DNA from: Aquabacterium sp.
GTDB lineage: Bacteria; Pseudomonadota; Gammaproteobacteria; Burkholderiales; Burkholderiaceae_C
Assembly: GCA_029865965.1 (NCBI GenBank)
Contig: JARXAJ010000298.1
Span: forward strand, 36,884 to 100,883
DNA length: 64,000 nt
Direction of reading: 5' to 3'
Shown here: positions 36,646 through 45,605 of the stretch, piece by piece
Layout of the letters: each line of letters starts with the position of its first letter
How positions within the stretch are numbered: the first letter of the stretch is position 1
The notes under the pieces: generated by a model
Databases searched by the model: none
What the model saw: only the letters and a program-made list of their open reading frames with translations
What the model was told of the DNA's origin: nothing
Position numbers and translations under genes: made by a program

Positions 36646-37986
36646 ATGAAGATTACCGTGGTGGGTGCAGGGTATGTCGGTTTGGTGACGGGGGCTTGCC
36701 TGGCAGAGATGGGCAACCATGTGGTGTGCCTGGATGTCGACCCGCGCAAGATCGACATGCTGCAGCGCGGCGAGGTGCCGATCCACGAACCAGGCCTGGA
36801 CGCGGTGATCGCCCGCAACGCCGCCGCCGGCCGCCTGCAGTTCACCACCGACGTGGCTGCCGCCGTGGGACACGGCACCATGCAGTTCATCGGTGTGGGC
36901 ACCCCGCCCGATGAAGACGGCTCGGCCGACCTGCAATACGTGCTGGCTGCGGCCGAGAGCATCGGCCGCCACATGACCGACTACAAGGTGGTCATCGACA
37001 AGAGCACCGTGCCGGTGGGCACCGCCGACAAAGTGCGCACCCGCATTGCCCAGGTGCTGGCCGAGCGCGGGGTGGACATCAAGTACGCGGTGGTCAGCAA
37101 CCCCGAATTTCTGAAGGAAGGCGCGGCGGTCGATGACTTCATGCGGCCCGACCGCATCGTGGTGGGCTGCGACGACGAGCGCGCCAGCCTGCTGATGCGC
37201 GCGGTGTACGCGCCCTTCATGCGCAACCGCGACAAGCTGGTGCTGATGGATGTGCGCAGTGCCGAATTCACCAAGTACGCAGCCAACGCCATGCTGGCCA
37301 CCCGCATCAGCTTCATGAACGAGCTGGCCCTGCTGGCCGAGCGGGTGGGCGCCGACATCGAATGGGTGCGCAAGGGCATCGGCACCGACCCCCGCATCGG
37401 CTCGCAGTTCCTGTATGCAGGCGCCGGTTATGGCGGGTCGTGCTTCCCCAAGGACGTGAAGGCGCTGATCCGCACCGGCCGTGACAACGGCATGCAGCTG
37501 GGCGTGCTGCAGGCGGTGGAAGACGCGAATGAGCGCCAGAAGCAGGTGCTGGTGCAGCGGGTGGTGGCGCGGTTCGGTGACGACCTGAGCGGCCGCACCT
37601 TCGCCATCTGGGGCCTGGCCTTCAAGCCCAACACCGACGACATGCGCGAGGCGCCCAGCCGGGTGCTCATCGACGAGCTCAGCCGGCGCGGCGCCACCCT
37701 GCAGGCCTATGACCCGGTGGCCATGCCCGAGGCGCGGCGTGTGCTGGCCGGCACGCCGCGCCTGCATTTCGCCGACAACCAGAGCGCCGCGCTGGAAGGC
37801 GCCGATGCCTTGCTGATCGTCACCGAGTGGAAGGAATTCCGCACGCCTGATTTCGACCAGATCAAGGCCATGCTGAAGCAGCCGCTGATCCTGGACGGCC
37901 GCAACCTGTATGAGCCGGCGCTGATGCAGGAGTTCGGCATCGACTACGTCGGCGTGGGCCGGGCACCCGCGCCCGCCGCCAGCTGA
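36646..37986 (+). CDS. ugd: UDP-glucose 6-dehydrogenase
   Basis: 446 residues from ATG 36646. The N-terminus [20 protein letters not shown] is the NAD site. The middle has [13 protein letters not shown] and [20 protein letters not shown]. The catalytic cysteine is in [17 protein letters not shown]. It oxidises UDP-glucose to UDP-glucuronate. A second, different sugar dehydrogenase is at 1895, so the cell probably makes two kinds of uronic acid donors. The PLP decarboxylase follows 15 bases later and may be co-transcribed. Confidence 0.96.
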   Translation: MKITVVGAGYVGLVTGACLAEMGNHVVCLDVDPRKIDMLQRGEVPIHEPGLDAVIARNAAAGRLQFTTDVAAAVGHGTMQFIGVGTPPDEDGSADLQYVLAAAESIGRHMTDYKVVIDKSTVPVGTADKVRTRIAQVLAERGVDIKYAVVSNPEFLKEGAAVDDFMRPDRIVVGCDDERASLLMRAVYAPFMRNRDKLVLMDVRSAEFTKYAANAMLATRISFMNELALLAERVGADIEWVRKGIGTDPRIGSQFLYAGAGYGGSCFPKDVKALIRTGRDNGMQLGVLQAVEDANERQKQVLVQRVVARFGDDLSGRTFAIWGLAFKPNTDDMREAPSRVLIDELSRRGATLQAYDPVAMPEARRVLAGTPRLHFADNQSAALEGADALLIVTEWKEFRTPDFDQIKAMLKQPLILDGRNLYEPALMQEFGIDYVGVGRAPAPAAS

Positions 37987-38001
37987 GGGCGGGGCAGCAC
38001 C

Positions 38002-39276
38002 ATGGCCGAGATGCTTGCCTCTGCAGACACCACCGTCGCAGCGCCGCGCAAGCCGCCCGAACATGCGCCGATGGCGCAGTTCGCGCTGCGCGACGGCCAA
38101 CTGGTGGTGGGTGGTGAACTGCTGACCACGCTGGCCGCCCGCGTCGGCCACACACCGTTCTACGCCTATGACCGCGGCCTGCTGCGCCAGCGTGTGGCCC
38201 AGCTGCGGGCTGCGCTGCCGGCGGCAGTGAAGCTGCATTACGCGATGAAGGCCAACCCGATGCCGGCGGTGGTGGGCCTGATGGCCGGCCTGGTCGATGG
38301 CATCGACGTGGCATCGGCCGGTGAACTGAAGGTGGCGCTGGATGCCGGCGCCCATCCTGCAGAGATCAGCTTTGCCGGCCCCGGCAAGCGCGACCCCGAG
38401 CTGCGCCAGGCCGTGGCCTCCCGGGTGCTGGTCAATGTGGAAAGCCCGCGTGAGCTGGCGGTGCTGGGTGCGGCCTCGCGTGACCTGGGCCTGCCGGCCC
38501 GGGTGGCGGTACGTGTGAACCCTGATTTCGAGCTGAAAGGCTCGGGCATGAAGATGGGCGGCGGCCCCAAACAGTTCGGCATCGATGTGGAGCAATTGCC
38601 GGCGGTGTTCGCCCGCATCGCCGCCGAGGGCCTGCAGTTCGAAGGCTTCCATTTGTTTGCCGGGTCGCAAAACCTGCGCGCCGACGCCATCTGCGAGGCG
38701 CAGAACAAGAGCTACGAGTTGGCGCTGCGCCTGGCGCAAGCCGCCCCGGGCCCGGTGAAGTTCCTCAACCTGGGCGGTGGTTTCGGCATTCCGTACTTCC
38801 CGGGCGAGCAGCCGCTGGACCTGGCGCCCATCGGCGCCAACCTGGCGGCGCTGTGCGCCCGTGCGGCGCACGACATGCCGCAGGCCGGCATCGTCATCGA
38901 GCTGGGCCGCTATTTCGTCGGTGAGGCGGGCGTCTATGTCACCCGCATCGTCGACCGCAAGGTCTCGCGCGGGCAGGTGTTCTTGGTCACCGACGGCGGG
39001 CTCAACCACCATCTGTCGGCATCGGGCAATTTCGGCCAGGTGGTGCGCAAGAACTATCCGGTCACCATCGGCAACAAGGCCGGCTCTGACCAGCGTGAGG
39101 TGGCGTCGGTGGTCGGCCCGCTGTGCACGCCGCTGGACTTGCTGGCCGACCGCATGCAATTGCCGGTGGCCGACGTGGGCGACCTGGCGGTGGTCTACCA
39201 ATCCGGCGCCTATGGCGCCAGCAGCAGCCCGCAGGCCTTCCTGGGCCACCCGAATTGCGTTGAAGTGCTGGTTTGA
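38002..39276 (+). CDS. PLP-dependent decarboxylase, exosortase A system-associated
   Basis: 424 residues. It belongs to the fold III family of DAP/ornithine decarboxylases. The PLP lysine is in KLHYAMKANPMPAVV, the glycine-rich phosphate loop is in NLGGGFGIPYFPGE, and YQSGAYGASSSPQAFLGHP lies near the C-terminus. Usual families have a C-terminal cysteine in a CESxD motif; I do not see one here. The XrtA-associated decarboxylase family (the TIGR03099 type, from memory) goes with the AMP-ligase, ACP and two hydrolases. Here it is separated from them by sulfate genes and Ugd. It may decarboxylate an amino acid, giving an amine for that pathway. Confidence 0.9.
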   Translation: MAEMLASADTTVAAPRKPPEHAPMAQFALRDGQLVVGGELLTTLAARVGHTPFYAYDRGLLRQRVAQLRAALPAAVKLHYAMKANPMPAVVGLMAGLVDGIDVASAGELKVALDAGAHPAEISFAGPGKRDPELRQAVASRVLVNVESPRELAVLGAASRDLGLPARVAVRVNPDFELKGSGMKMGGGPKQFGIDVEQLPAVFARIAAEGLQFEGFHLFAGSQNLRADAICEAQNKSYELALRLAQAAPGPVKFLNLGGGFGIPYFPGEQPLDLAPIGANLAALCARAAHDMPQAGIVIELGRYFVGEAGVYVTRIVDRKVSRGQVFLVTDGGLNHHLSASGNFGQVVRKNYPVTIGNKAGSDQREVASVVGPLCTPLDLLADRMQLPVADVGDLAVVYQSGAYGASSSPQAFLGHPNCVEVLV

Positions 39277-39419
39277 CGCGCCTCGGCACGGGGCATCCCT
39301 GGTTTGCGGGCTGGCAAGCCGCAAACTGACGCTGCAGAATTTTTGTGTCGCGGTGAATCCCGCTGGCGCGGATGCCCATCGCCCATCTGTTGAACGGGCG
39401 CCCACCTGCCGCTTCCACC

Positions 39420-40055
39420 ATGCAGTTCCTGACCGATCGCCCTGCCCGGCAGCGCAGCCTGGCCTTGCTGGCTGCCGCCTGCGTCGCGCTGGGCGCCCAG
39501 GCCGGCACGGTGGAGGCGCCGGTCAAGCTGTTGCAGCCCGAAGGCGGCGTGTCTGCACCGCCCGTCAGCACCCTGGAGCGGGCACTCACCATCGACACCA
39601 ACACCAGCCAACGCAACCTCGATCTGCTGCTGGAGGCCCGCCGCGCAGGGGAAACTGCCAGCCCGATGCGCGCTGGCGGCTTGCCTGCCCAACCTGCGGC
39701 CTTGCCTGCCGGGCTGTCACGCGGCACCCTGGTGCCGCTGGGGCTGCAGGCCCAGGACAGCGTGACCGCGCCCGGCGCGGCTGAGCGGCGTGATTGGCAA
39801 GGTGCGGTACCCGGCCGGGGCCAGGCGGGCCTGCCCGGCGGGCAGCCAGGCATGGGCGGCCCGGGCGCGGATGCAGCGGATCCGGGCCAGGGCCTGTCGG
39901 GGCGTGGCGCCGGCTCGGCCGAGCCCGGCCGGATTGCCGAGGCGCTGGACAACCTGCGGGACTTCGTGCGCGACAACCGCTTTGCATTGCTGGCCGGTGC
40001 CGTCCTGCTGATGTTGACAGGCGCCGGCGTGCAGGCCCTGGCCCGCCGCCGTTAG
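39420..40055 (+). CDS. Secreted protein with C-terminal membrane anchor, unknown function
   Basis: 211 residues from ATG 39420. It has a signal peptide (RSLALLAAACVALGAQA). A long low-complexity Gly/Pro/Ala-rich middle (GRGQAGLPGGQPGMGGPGAD) follows. The C-terminal layout is a polar segment, a hydrophobic stretch (FALLAGAVLLMLTGAGVQAL) and a final ARRR. That layout is like sortase or exosortase tails, but there is no PEP or LPxTG box. It could be a plain tail anchor. No family is recognised. It stands alone between the decarboxylase and the Mo-hydroxylase genes. Confidence 0.7.
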   Translation: MQFLTDRPARQRSLALLAAACVALGAQAGTVEAPVKLLQPEGGVSAPPVSTLERALTIDTNTSQRNLDLLLEARRAGETASPMRAGGLPAQPAALPAGLSRGTLVPLGLQAQDSVTAPGAAERRDWQGAVPGRGQAGLPGGQPGMGGPGADAADPGQGLSGRGAGSAEPGRIAEALDNLRDFVRDNRFALLAGAVLLMLTGAGVQALARRR

Positions 40056-40155
40056 CTGCAGGCCACACCGCGCCGGGGCTGGGGCTGCCCCTGGCGGCAA
40101 AACCAGCGGCTTGCCGCTACCATCCCGGGGAGATTTTCCCCCCAGGAGACTGTGC

Positions 40156-40632
40156 ATGATTTCATTGAAGCTCGAGGTCAACGGCCATGCCGTGGCCACC
40201 CAGGTGGCGCCAGCCACCTTGTTGATCGACCTGCTGCGTGGCCCGCTGGCCCTGACCGGCACGCACGCTGGCTGCGACACCGCCCAGTGTGGTGCCTGCA
40301 CCGTGCTGGTCAATGGTGAAGCGGTCAAGAGCTGCACCCTGTTGGCGGTGCAGGCCCAGGGTGCCAAGGTCACCACCGTGGAGGGCCTGGCCCAGGGCGA
40401 CCTGCTGCACCCGCTGCAGCAGGCCTTCATGGATTGCCACGGCCTGCAGTGCGGTTTCTGCACCCCCGGCATGCTGATGACCAGCGCCTGCCTGCTGGCC
40501 AAGAACCCCAAGCCGACCGAGACCGAAGTGCAGCATGCACTGGAAGGCAACCTGTGCCGCTGCACCGGCTATGTGAAGATCGTGGCGGCCGTGCAGCAGG
40601 CCAGCGCCACCATGGCCGGAGCCCAGGCATGA
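40156..40632 (+). CDS. 2Fe-2S subunit of a molybdenum hydroxylase (CoxS/IorA-like)
   Basis: 158 residues from ATG 40156, with AGGAGA eight bases upstream. The plant-type cluster is bound by THAGCDTAQCGACTVLVNGE and the later SCTLLA. The second, all-helical cluster domain has CHGLQCGFCTPGMLMT and GNLCRCTGYVKIV. This is the small electron-transfer subunit of xanthine-oxidase-type enzymes. It is followed with an ATGA overlap by the large subunit. No FAD-binding medium subunit (CoxM) gene is next to it. Confidence 0.94.
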   Translation: MISLKLEVNGHAVATQVAPATLLIDLLRGPLALTGTHAGCDTAQCGACTVLVNGEAVKSCTLLAVQAQGAKVTTVEGLAQGDLLHPLQQAFMDCHGLQCGFCTPGMLMTSACLLAKNPKPTETEVQHALEGNLCRCTGYVKIVAAVQQASATMAGAQA

Positions 40633-42989
40633 ACGCACCGATGGAAGCCCGCATGTTCGGCAGCGGCAAGACTGTTCGCCGCATCGAAGACCCCGCACTG
40701 GTCACCGGCCAGGGCCGCTACACCGACGATGAAACCCTGACCGGGCAGACCCACCTGGTCTTCCTGCGCAGCCCCTACGCCCATGCCGACATCACCGGCA
40801 TCGACACCGGCGCCGCGCTGGCCATGCCGGGCGTGGTGGCCATCTACACCGGTGCCGACCTGGCCGCAGCCGGCGTCAAGCCGATGGCTGGCGTGCCCTT
40901 TCCCCGTCCCGACGGCAAGCCCGGCGCCACCGCGCCGCGCCGCGCCCTGGCCCACGGGCGGGTGCGTTTCGTCGGCGAGGCGGTGGCAGTGGTGGTGGCC
41001 GACAGCGTCGACCAAGCGCGCGCTGCGGCCGACGCCATCGTCGTCGACTACAACGAACTGCCGGCGGTGGTGAACGCCTTCGACGCGATGGCCCCTGGCG
41101 CCCCGGCGCTGTGCGATGCCGCGCCCGACAACATCGCCGCCGGCATGGCCCATGGCAATGTGGCCGCCACGGCGGCGGCGTTTGCCGCGGCCGCGCACAC
41201 CGTGTCGGTGGATGTGGACAACCAGCGCCTGGCGCCCAGCCCGATCGAGCCGCGCGCGGTGTCGGCCCGGGTGCCGGCCGACGGCCCTGACGCCGGCCGC
41301 CTGGTGGTGCGCCTGTCCAGCCAGATGCCCACCGCCGTGCGCGGCGGCCTGGCCGACGCCATCCCCGGCCTCAAGCCCGAAGGCGTGCGGGTGCTGGTGG
41401 GCGACGTGGGCGGCGGCTTCGGCATGAAGACCGGCATCTACCCCGAGGACATCGCCATCGGCTATGCCGCCTGGACGCTGAAGCGCCCGGTGAAGTGGTG
41501 CGCCGACCGCATCGATGAGTTTCTGGGTGCGGTGCACGGCCGTGATGTCATCAGCCGGGCCGAACTGGCATTCGACGCCAACGGCAAGGCCCTGGCACTG
41601 CGCGTCAAGGGCTATGCCAACGTGGGCGCCTATGGCACGGCCACCGGCATCGCCATCCAGGTGCTGATCGGCCCCTGGGTGTCGACCAGCATCTACGACA
41701 TCCCGGTTGTCGACGAGCAGTTCGTCGCGGTGCTGACCAACACCACGCCCACTGGCGCCTACCGTGGCGCTGGCCGGCCCGAAGCCATCTACCTGATCGA
41801 GCGGCTGATGGACGCGGCCGCCCGCAAGCTGAAGATGGACCCGGCCGAGCTGCGCCGCCGCAACATGATCCGCCCGGAGCAGATGCCCTACACCAACCCC
41901 ATGGGCCAGGTGTACGACAGCGGCGCCTTTGCGCAGATCCTCGACCAGGGCCTGGCCCTGGCCGACTGGGACGGCTTTGCCGCCCGCCGCGCGCAGAGCG
42001 AAGCTGCCGGCAAGCAGCGTGGCCGCGGCATCGCCACCTTCCTGGAATGGACCGGTGGCAATGCGCTGGTCGAGTCGGTGACCGTCAACATCACCGCCGA
42101 TGGCTTCATCGAGCTGGGCTCGGCCACCCAGGCCATGGGCCAGGGCATCGCCACCAGCTATGCCCAGTTGGCGGTGGATGTGTTCGGCGTGCCGATCGAC
42201 CGCATCCGCGTGCTGCAGGGCGACACCGACCGTGCCAACGGCTTCGGCAGCGCCGGCTCTCGCTCGCTGTTCACCGGTGGCTCGGCCGTCAGCGCCGCGT
42301 CGAAGAAGACGGTGGACGACGCCAAGGGCCTGGCCGCCGAGGCGCTGGAAGCGCCGGCTGCCGATATCGAGTACCTGGCGGGCCGTTTCAACGTGGCCGG
42401 CACCGACCTGGGCATCGGCCTGTTCGAGCTGGCCGCGCGCCAGGTGGGTGGGCGCATCACCGCCACCGACAGCGCCACCGCCTCGGGCCCCACCTGGCCC
42501 AACGGCTGCCATGTCTGTGAAGTGGAACTCGACCCCGCCACCGGCGCGGTGGAAGTGGTGGCCTATGCGTCGGTCAACGACATCGGCCGGGTGGTCAGCC
42601 CCACCATCGTCGAAGGCCAGATCGAAGGCGGCGCAGTGCAGGGCATCGGGCAAGCGCTGTGCGAGCAGGTGTCGTATGACCGCGAAACCGGCCAGCTGCA
42701 GAGCGCCAGCTTCATGGACTACGCCCTGCCGCACGCCGATGGCTTCCTGGGCTTCAAGACGCAGTTCGACACCAGCATCCCGTGCAAGACCAACGCCCTG
42801 GGCGTCAAGGGCGTGGGCGAGCTGGGCACCATCGGCGCCACGCCGGCGGTGGTCAACGCGGTGATCGATGCGCTCGACCATGCCGGCCTGGGCGCTTCGG
42901 CCGAAGCCATCCAGATGCCGGTGACGGCCGAGCGGGTGTGGCGGGCGCTGAACCTGAAGCAGTTCGATCCGTCGCCGTACAAGGCCTGA
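40629..42989 (+). CDS. Molybdopterin-binding large subunit of xanthine dehydrogenase/CO dehydrogenase family (form II CoxL-like)
   Basis: 786 residues from ATG 40629, overlapping the small-subunit stop. It begins RIEDPALVTGQGRYTDD, typical of the aldehyde/xanthine dehydrogenase a/b hammerhead domain. Cofactor motifs are VGDVGGGFGMKTGIYPED and TGAYRGAGRPEAIYLIERL. The AYRGAGR loop is the form II signature, whereas true CO dehydrogenase carries a Cys-containing AYxCSFR. The C-terminal catalytic glutamate region is VKGVGELGTIGATPAVVNA. It probably hydroxylates a carbon centre of an aldehyde or heterocycle; the substrate is unknown. A strong terminator follows. Confidence 0.93.
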   Translation: MNAPMEARMFGSGKTVRRIEDPALVTGQGRYTDDETLTGQTHLVFLRSPYAHADITGIDTGAALAMPGVVAIYTGADLAAAGVKPMAGVPFPRPDGKPGATAPRRALAHGRVRFVGEAVAVVVADSVDQARAAADAIVVDYNELPAVVNAFDAMAPGAPALCDAAPDNIAAGMAHGNVAATAAAFAAAAHTVSVDVDNQRLAPSPIEPRAVSARVPADGPDAGRLVVRLSSQMPTAVRGGLADAIPGLKPEGVRVLVGDVGGGFGMKTGIYPEDIAIGYAAWTLKRPVKWCADRIDEFLGAVHGRDVISRAELAFDANGKALALRVKGYANVGAYGTATGIAIQVLIGPWVSTSIYDIPVVDEQFVAVLTNTTPTGAYRGAGRPEAIYLIERLMDAAARKLKMDPAELRRRNMIRPEQMPYTNPMGQVYDSGAFAQILDQGLALADWDGFAARRAQSEAAGKQRGRGIATFLEWTGGNALVESVTVNITADGFIELGSATQAMGQGIATSYAQLAVDVFGVPIDRIRVLQGDTDRANGFGSAGSRSLFTGGSAVSAASKKTVDDAKGLAAEALEAPAADIEYLAGRFNVAGTDLGIGLFELAARQVGGRITATDSATASGPTWPNGCHVCEVELDPATGAVEVVAYASVNDIGRVVSPTIVEGQIEGGAVQGIGQALCEQVSYDRETGQLQSASFMDYALPHADGFLGFKTQFDTSIPCKTNALGVKGVGELGTIGATPAVVNAVIDALDHAGLGASAEAIQMPVTAERVWRALNLKQFDPSPYKA

Positions 42990-43009
42990 TCGACAACTTG
43001 GAACAGCGG

Positions 43010-43030
43010 GGCCCCTTCGGGGGCCTTTTT
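43010..43030 (+). terminator. Rho-independent terminator after the molybdenum hydroxylase genes
   Basis: GGCCCC-TTCG-GGGGCC forms a perfect 6-bp stem with a UUCG loop, immediately followed by TTTTTGCTTTT. It sits 21 bases after the stop of the large subunit. Confidence 0.85.
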
Positions 43031-43131
43031 GCTTTTGGGTGATGAACACGTTCCGTGCTGCGTTTCGGTTTCTGTCACCCGGACTGCGCCCGTGTCCGCC
43101 ACTGTTCCCATTTCGCCCAAGTTCCAGATCG

Positions 43132-43164
43132 CCAGGAAACCCGGGGCGGCCTGGCGTTTCCTGG
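43132..43164. repeat. Inverted repeat (9-bp arms) between convergent operons
   Basis: CCAGGAAAC and GTTTCCTGG are perfect inverted copies separated by 15 bases. The hairpin lies 7 bases past the stop of the - strand ABC permease and could end that transcript, but no clear U-run follows on the - strand. Confidence 0.5.
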
Positions 43165-43170
43165 AGAAGT

Positions 43171-44340
43171 TCAGGCCGCCCGCAGGCAATCCACGATCTG
43201 CAGCCGCGCCGCCCGCCAGGCGGGGATGAAGCCACCCACCACCCCCATCGCCAGTGCAAAGGCCAGCGCCTGCCAGGCGATGGTGGGCGTCAGCACGAAG
43301 CGGAAGGCCAGCTCGGCAAAGGTCTGGAAGTTGGTGGTCGACACATCCACCGCCTGCATGGCACTGGCCACTGCCAGCCCCACCACGCCGCCGATGGCCG
43401 ACAGCAGCAGGCTTTCCACCAGAAAGGCCGCCAGCACTGCGCCGCGCCGGAAGCCCAGCGCCCGCAGCGTACCGATCTCGCCGGTGCGCTGCGCCACGGC
43501 GGCGAACATGGTGATCATCGCGCCCACCACCGCGCCGATCGAGAAGATCACCGCCAGGCTCAGGCCCAGGATGTTGATGAAGGTGGCCAGCGCCTCGCTC
43601 TGCTCGGCATAGAAGCGGATCTCGGGCTTGGCCTCCAGCGCCAGCCGCGGGTCGGCCTCGATGCGGGCACGCACCGCGTCGAACTGGCCGCTGTCGGCCA
43701 GCCGAAACACCGTGGTGGCGAATGCCGTGCGGCGGAAGGCCTGCAGCATCTGCTCGACATCGCCCCAGATTTCAGAGTCGAAGCCGCTGCGGCCTGAGTC
43801 ATAGCGGCCCACGATCAGCCAGTCGCGCCCGGCAAAGCGCAGGCTGGCGCCGATGTCGATGCCGGCAAAGCCGCTGGCCGTGCTGCTGCCCACCACGATC
43901 TCGCTGGTGCCGGGGCGGAACATCCGGCCTTCGACGATGCGCACGCCCGGGCGCAGCTGCAGCCCGGTGGCCGACGTGCCGCGCACCGTCACATTGCTGG
44001 GCTTGCCATTGCTGCGCTTGGGCAGGTTGATCAGCACCACCGTTTCGGCGCTGAGCAGCGGGCGGCCCAGCGCATCGGTGGCGATGCCGGGCAGGGTCGA
44101 CAGGACGGCGGCCTGGCGGCGCTCGATGGCGCTGTTGATCTCGGCGCCGGCGCCCTGGCGCAGCACCATCACGTTGTCGGGCTGGCCGGTGGCCACCAGG
44201 GTGCTGCGGATGCCCTCGCTCATCATCAGCACGGTGGCGAAGACATACACCACCAGCGCCATGCCGCCGGCCGTCAGCACCGTGGTGACGCGCCGCACCC
44301 ACAGGTTGCGGGCGATGTAGCGCAGCGGCACCGCTTTCAA
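43171..44340 (-). CDS. ABC transporter permease (FtsX/MacB type), second permease
   Basis: 389 residues with one N-terminal helix (VTTVLTAGGMALVVYVFATV), a large periplasmic MacB-PCD domain and three C-terminal helices. The FtsX signature region is INILGLSLAVIFSIGAVVGA, followed by AQRTGEIGTLRALGFRRGAV. It pairs with the permease encoded just upstream (44365) and the ATPase at 45606. Such heterodimers export lipids, peptides or macrolide-like compounds with help from an adaptor protein. Confidence 0.9.
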   Translation of the reverse strand: MKAVPLRYIARNLWVRRVTTVLTAGGMALVVYVFATVLMMSEGIRSTLVATGQPDNVMVLRQGAGAEINSAIERRQAAVLSTLPGIATDALGRPLLSAETVVLINLPKRSNGKPSNVTVRGTSATGLQLRPGVRIVEGRMFRPGTSEIVVGSSTASGFAGIDIGASLRFAGRDWLIVGRYDSGRSGFDSEIWGDVEQMLQAFRRTAFATTVFRLADSGQFDAVRARIEADPRLALEAKPEIRFYAEQSEALATFINILGLSLAVIFSIGAVVGAMITMFAAVAQRTGEIGTLRALGFRRGAVLAAFLVESLLLSAIGGVVGLAVASAMQAVDVSTTNFQTFAELAFRFVLTPTIAWQALAFALAMGVVGGFIPAWRAARLQIVDCLRAA

Positions 44341-44364
44341 TGCCGCCCCTCGGCCCGCATGCCG

Positions 44365-45522
44365 TCAGCCCACATGGCGCAAGCCGTTGACGATGTCGAT
44401 GCGGCCCATGCGCCAGGCCGGCCAGGCGGCGGCAACCAGGCCGACGACCAGCGCCGCCACCAATTGCAGGGCCATCGTCAACGTCGACACCTGGAAGATC
44501 GGGAACAGCGTGCCCGCCGCGCTGCGGAAGGCCGCTGCCAGCGGCCAGGTCAGCAGCAAGCCGGCCACACCGCCGATGGCGGCGATCAGCAGGCTTTCAC
44601 CCAGTAGTAGCCGCACCACGAAGCCGGGCGGGAAGCCCAGCGCCTTCAGCGTGGCGTACTCGGCCAGCCGCTCGCGGGCGGTCATGGTCATGGTGTTGGC
44701 CATCACCGCCATGATGATGACCACGATGATCAGGCTCACCGCCTGCACCGCCACCAGGATGGCCTCGCTCATCGACACGAAGCTGAGCTGGAAGGCGGCT
44801 TCGGTCTCGGTCATGGTCTCGGCCAGCGAGTTGGCGAACTGCCGGTCGATGCGCTGGCCCACGGCCGCCGCGTTGGCCGGCTCGTCGATGCCGACGATGT
44901 AGACGCCCACCACATTGCCGCGCCCGGGCGAGCGCTGGCGCACGCTTTCATTGATGTAGGCCCAGTGCATCAGCATCTGGCTCTCGTCGGTCTTGGCGTC
45001 GGCGCCGTCCCAGATGCCGCGCAGCGTGAAGGTCCAGGTGCCCGGGTAGAAGGTGCCGCGCAGGGGGATCTGGTCGCCCACCTTCCAGCCGAACTTGTCC
45101 GCCAGCTTGCGGCCCACCAGCACGCCCTGCCGGTCGCGCAGAAAGGCCAGGCGCTCGGCATCGGGAATCTTGTATTCGGGGTACAGCGGCAGGTAGGTGG
45201 CTGCGTCCACCGCAAACTGCGGGAAGAAGTTGCGCTCGGTGATGTAGACGCCGCCGAACCAGTTCGACCAGCTGATCTGGCGCACGCCCTCCACCGCGCG
45301 CAGGCGTTGGGCATAGTTCAGCGGCAGCGGGAAGGTCAGCGAGATGTTGCTGCGCACGATCAGCCTGGTGCTGCTGCTGCCTTCCACGCCGGCATACCAG
45401 GCATCGACGATGGTGCGCAGCAGGCCGAAGGCGCAGATCGCCACCACCAGGCCCAGCACCGTCAGGCCGGTGCGCAGCTTGTGGCGGAAGGCGTTCTTCA
45501 GCAGCAGGCGGAACAGGAACAT
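44365..45522 (-). CDS. ABC transporter permease (FtsX/MacB type), first permease
   Basis: 385 residues from ATG 45522; the tracked start 45609 lies in the ATPase gene boundary. Same fold as its neighbour: helix 1 ([20 protein letters not shown]), periplasmic domain, then [20 protein letters not shown] and [19 protein letters not shown], with the LSGESL-like helix. Only 24 bases separate it from the second permease. The substrate is not predictable; the mechanotransmission fold is that of MacB and LolCDE. Confidence 0.9.
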   Translation of the reverse strand: MFLFRLLLKNAFRHKLRTGLTVLGLVVAICAFGLLRTIVDAWYAGVEGSSSTRLIVRSNISLTFPLPLNYAQRLRAVEGVRQISWSNWFGGVYITERNFFPQFAVDAATYLPLYPEYKIPDAERLAFLRDRQGVLVGRKLADKFGWKVGDQIPLRGTFYPGTWTFTLRGIWDGADAKTDESQMLMHWAYINESVRQRSPGRGNVVGVYIVGIDEPANAAAVGQRIDRQFANSLAETMTETEAAFQLSFVSMSEAILVAVQAVSLIIVVIIMAVMANTMTMTARERLAEYATLKALGFPPGFVVRLLLGESLLIAAIGGVAGLLLTWPLAAAFRSAAGTLFPIFQVSTLTMALQLVAALVVGLVAAAWPAWRMGRIDIVNGLRHVG

Positions 45523-45605
45523 GTCAGCGCCGCCCGGCCGCCAGCAGACGCTGGCGCGCGCCCCCGGGGGGAAGCGGGCGGAGTGCGCGTGGGGGCATCG
45601 CCATC

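Noticed and set aside
36625-39405. 926-residue - strand ORF opposite ugd and the decarboxylase
   Set aside because: His/Gln/Arg-rich shadow translation with no domain; both + strand genes are fully conserved.
40569-43259. 896-residue - strand ORF opposite the molybdenum hydroxylase
   Set aside because: Same shadow composition; it crosses the terminator at 43010 and has no recognised motif.
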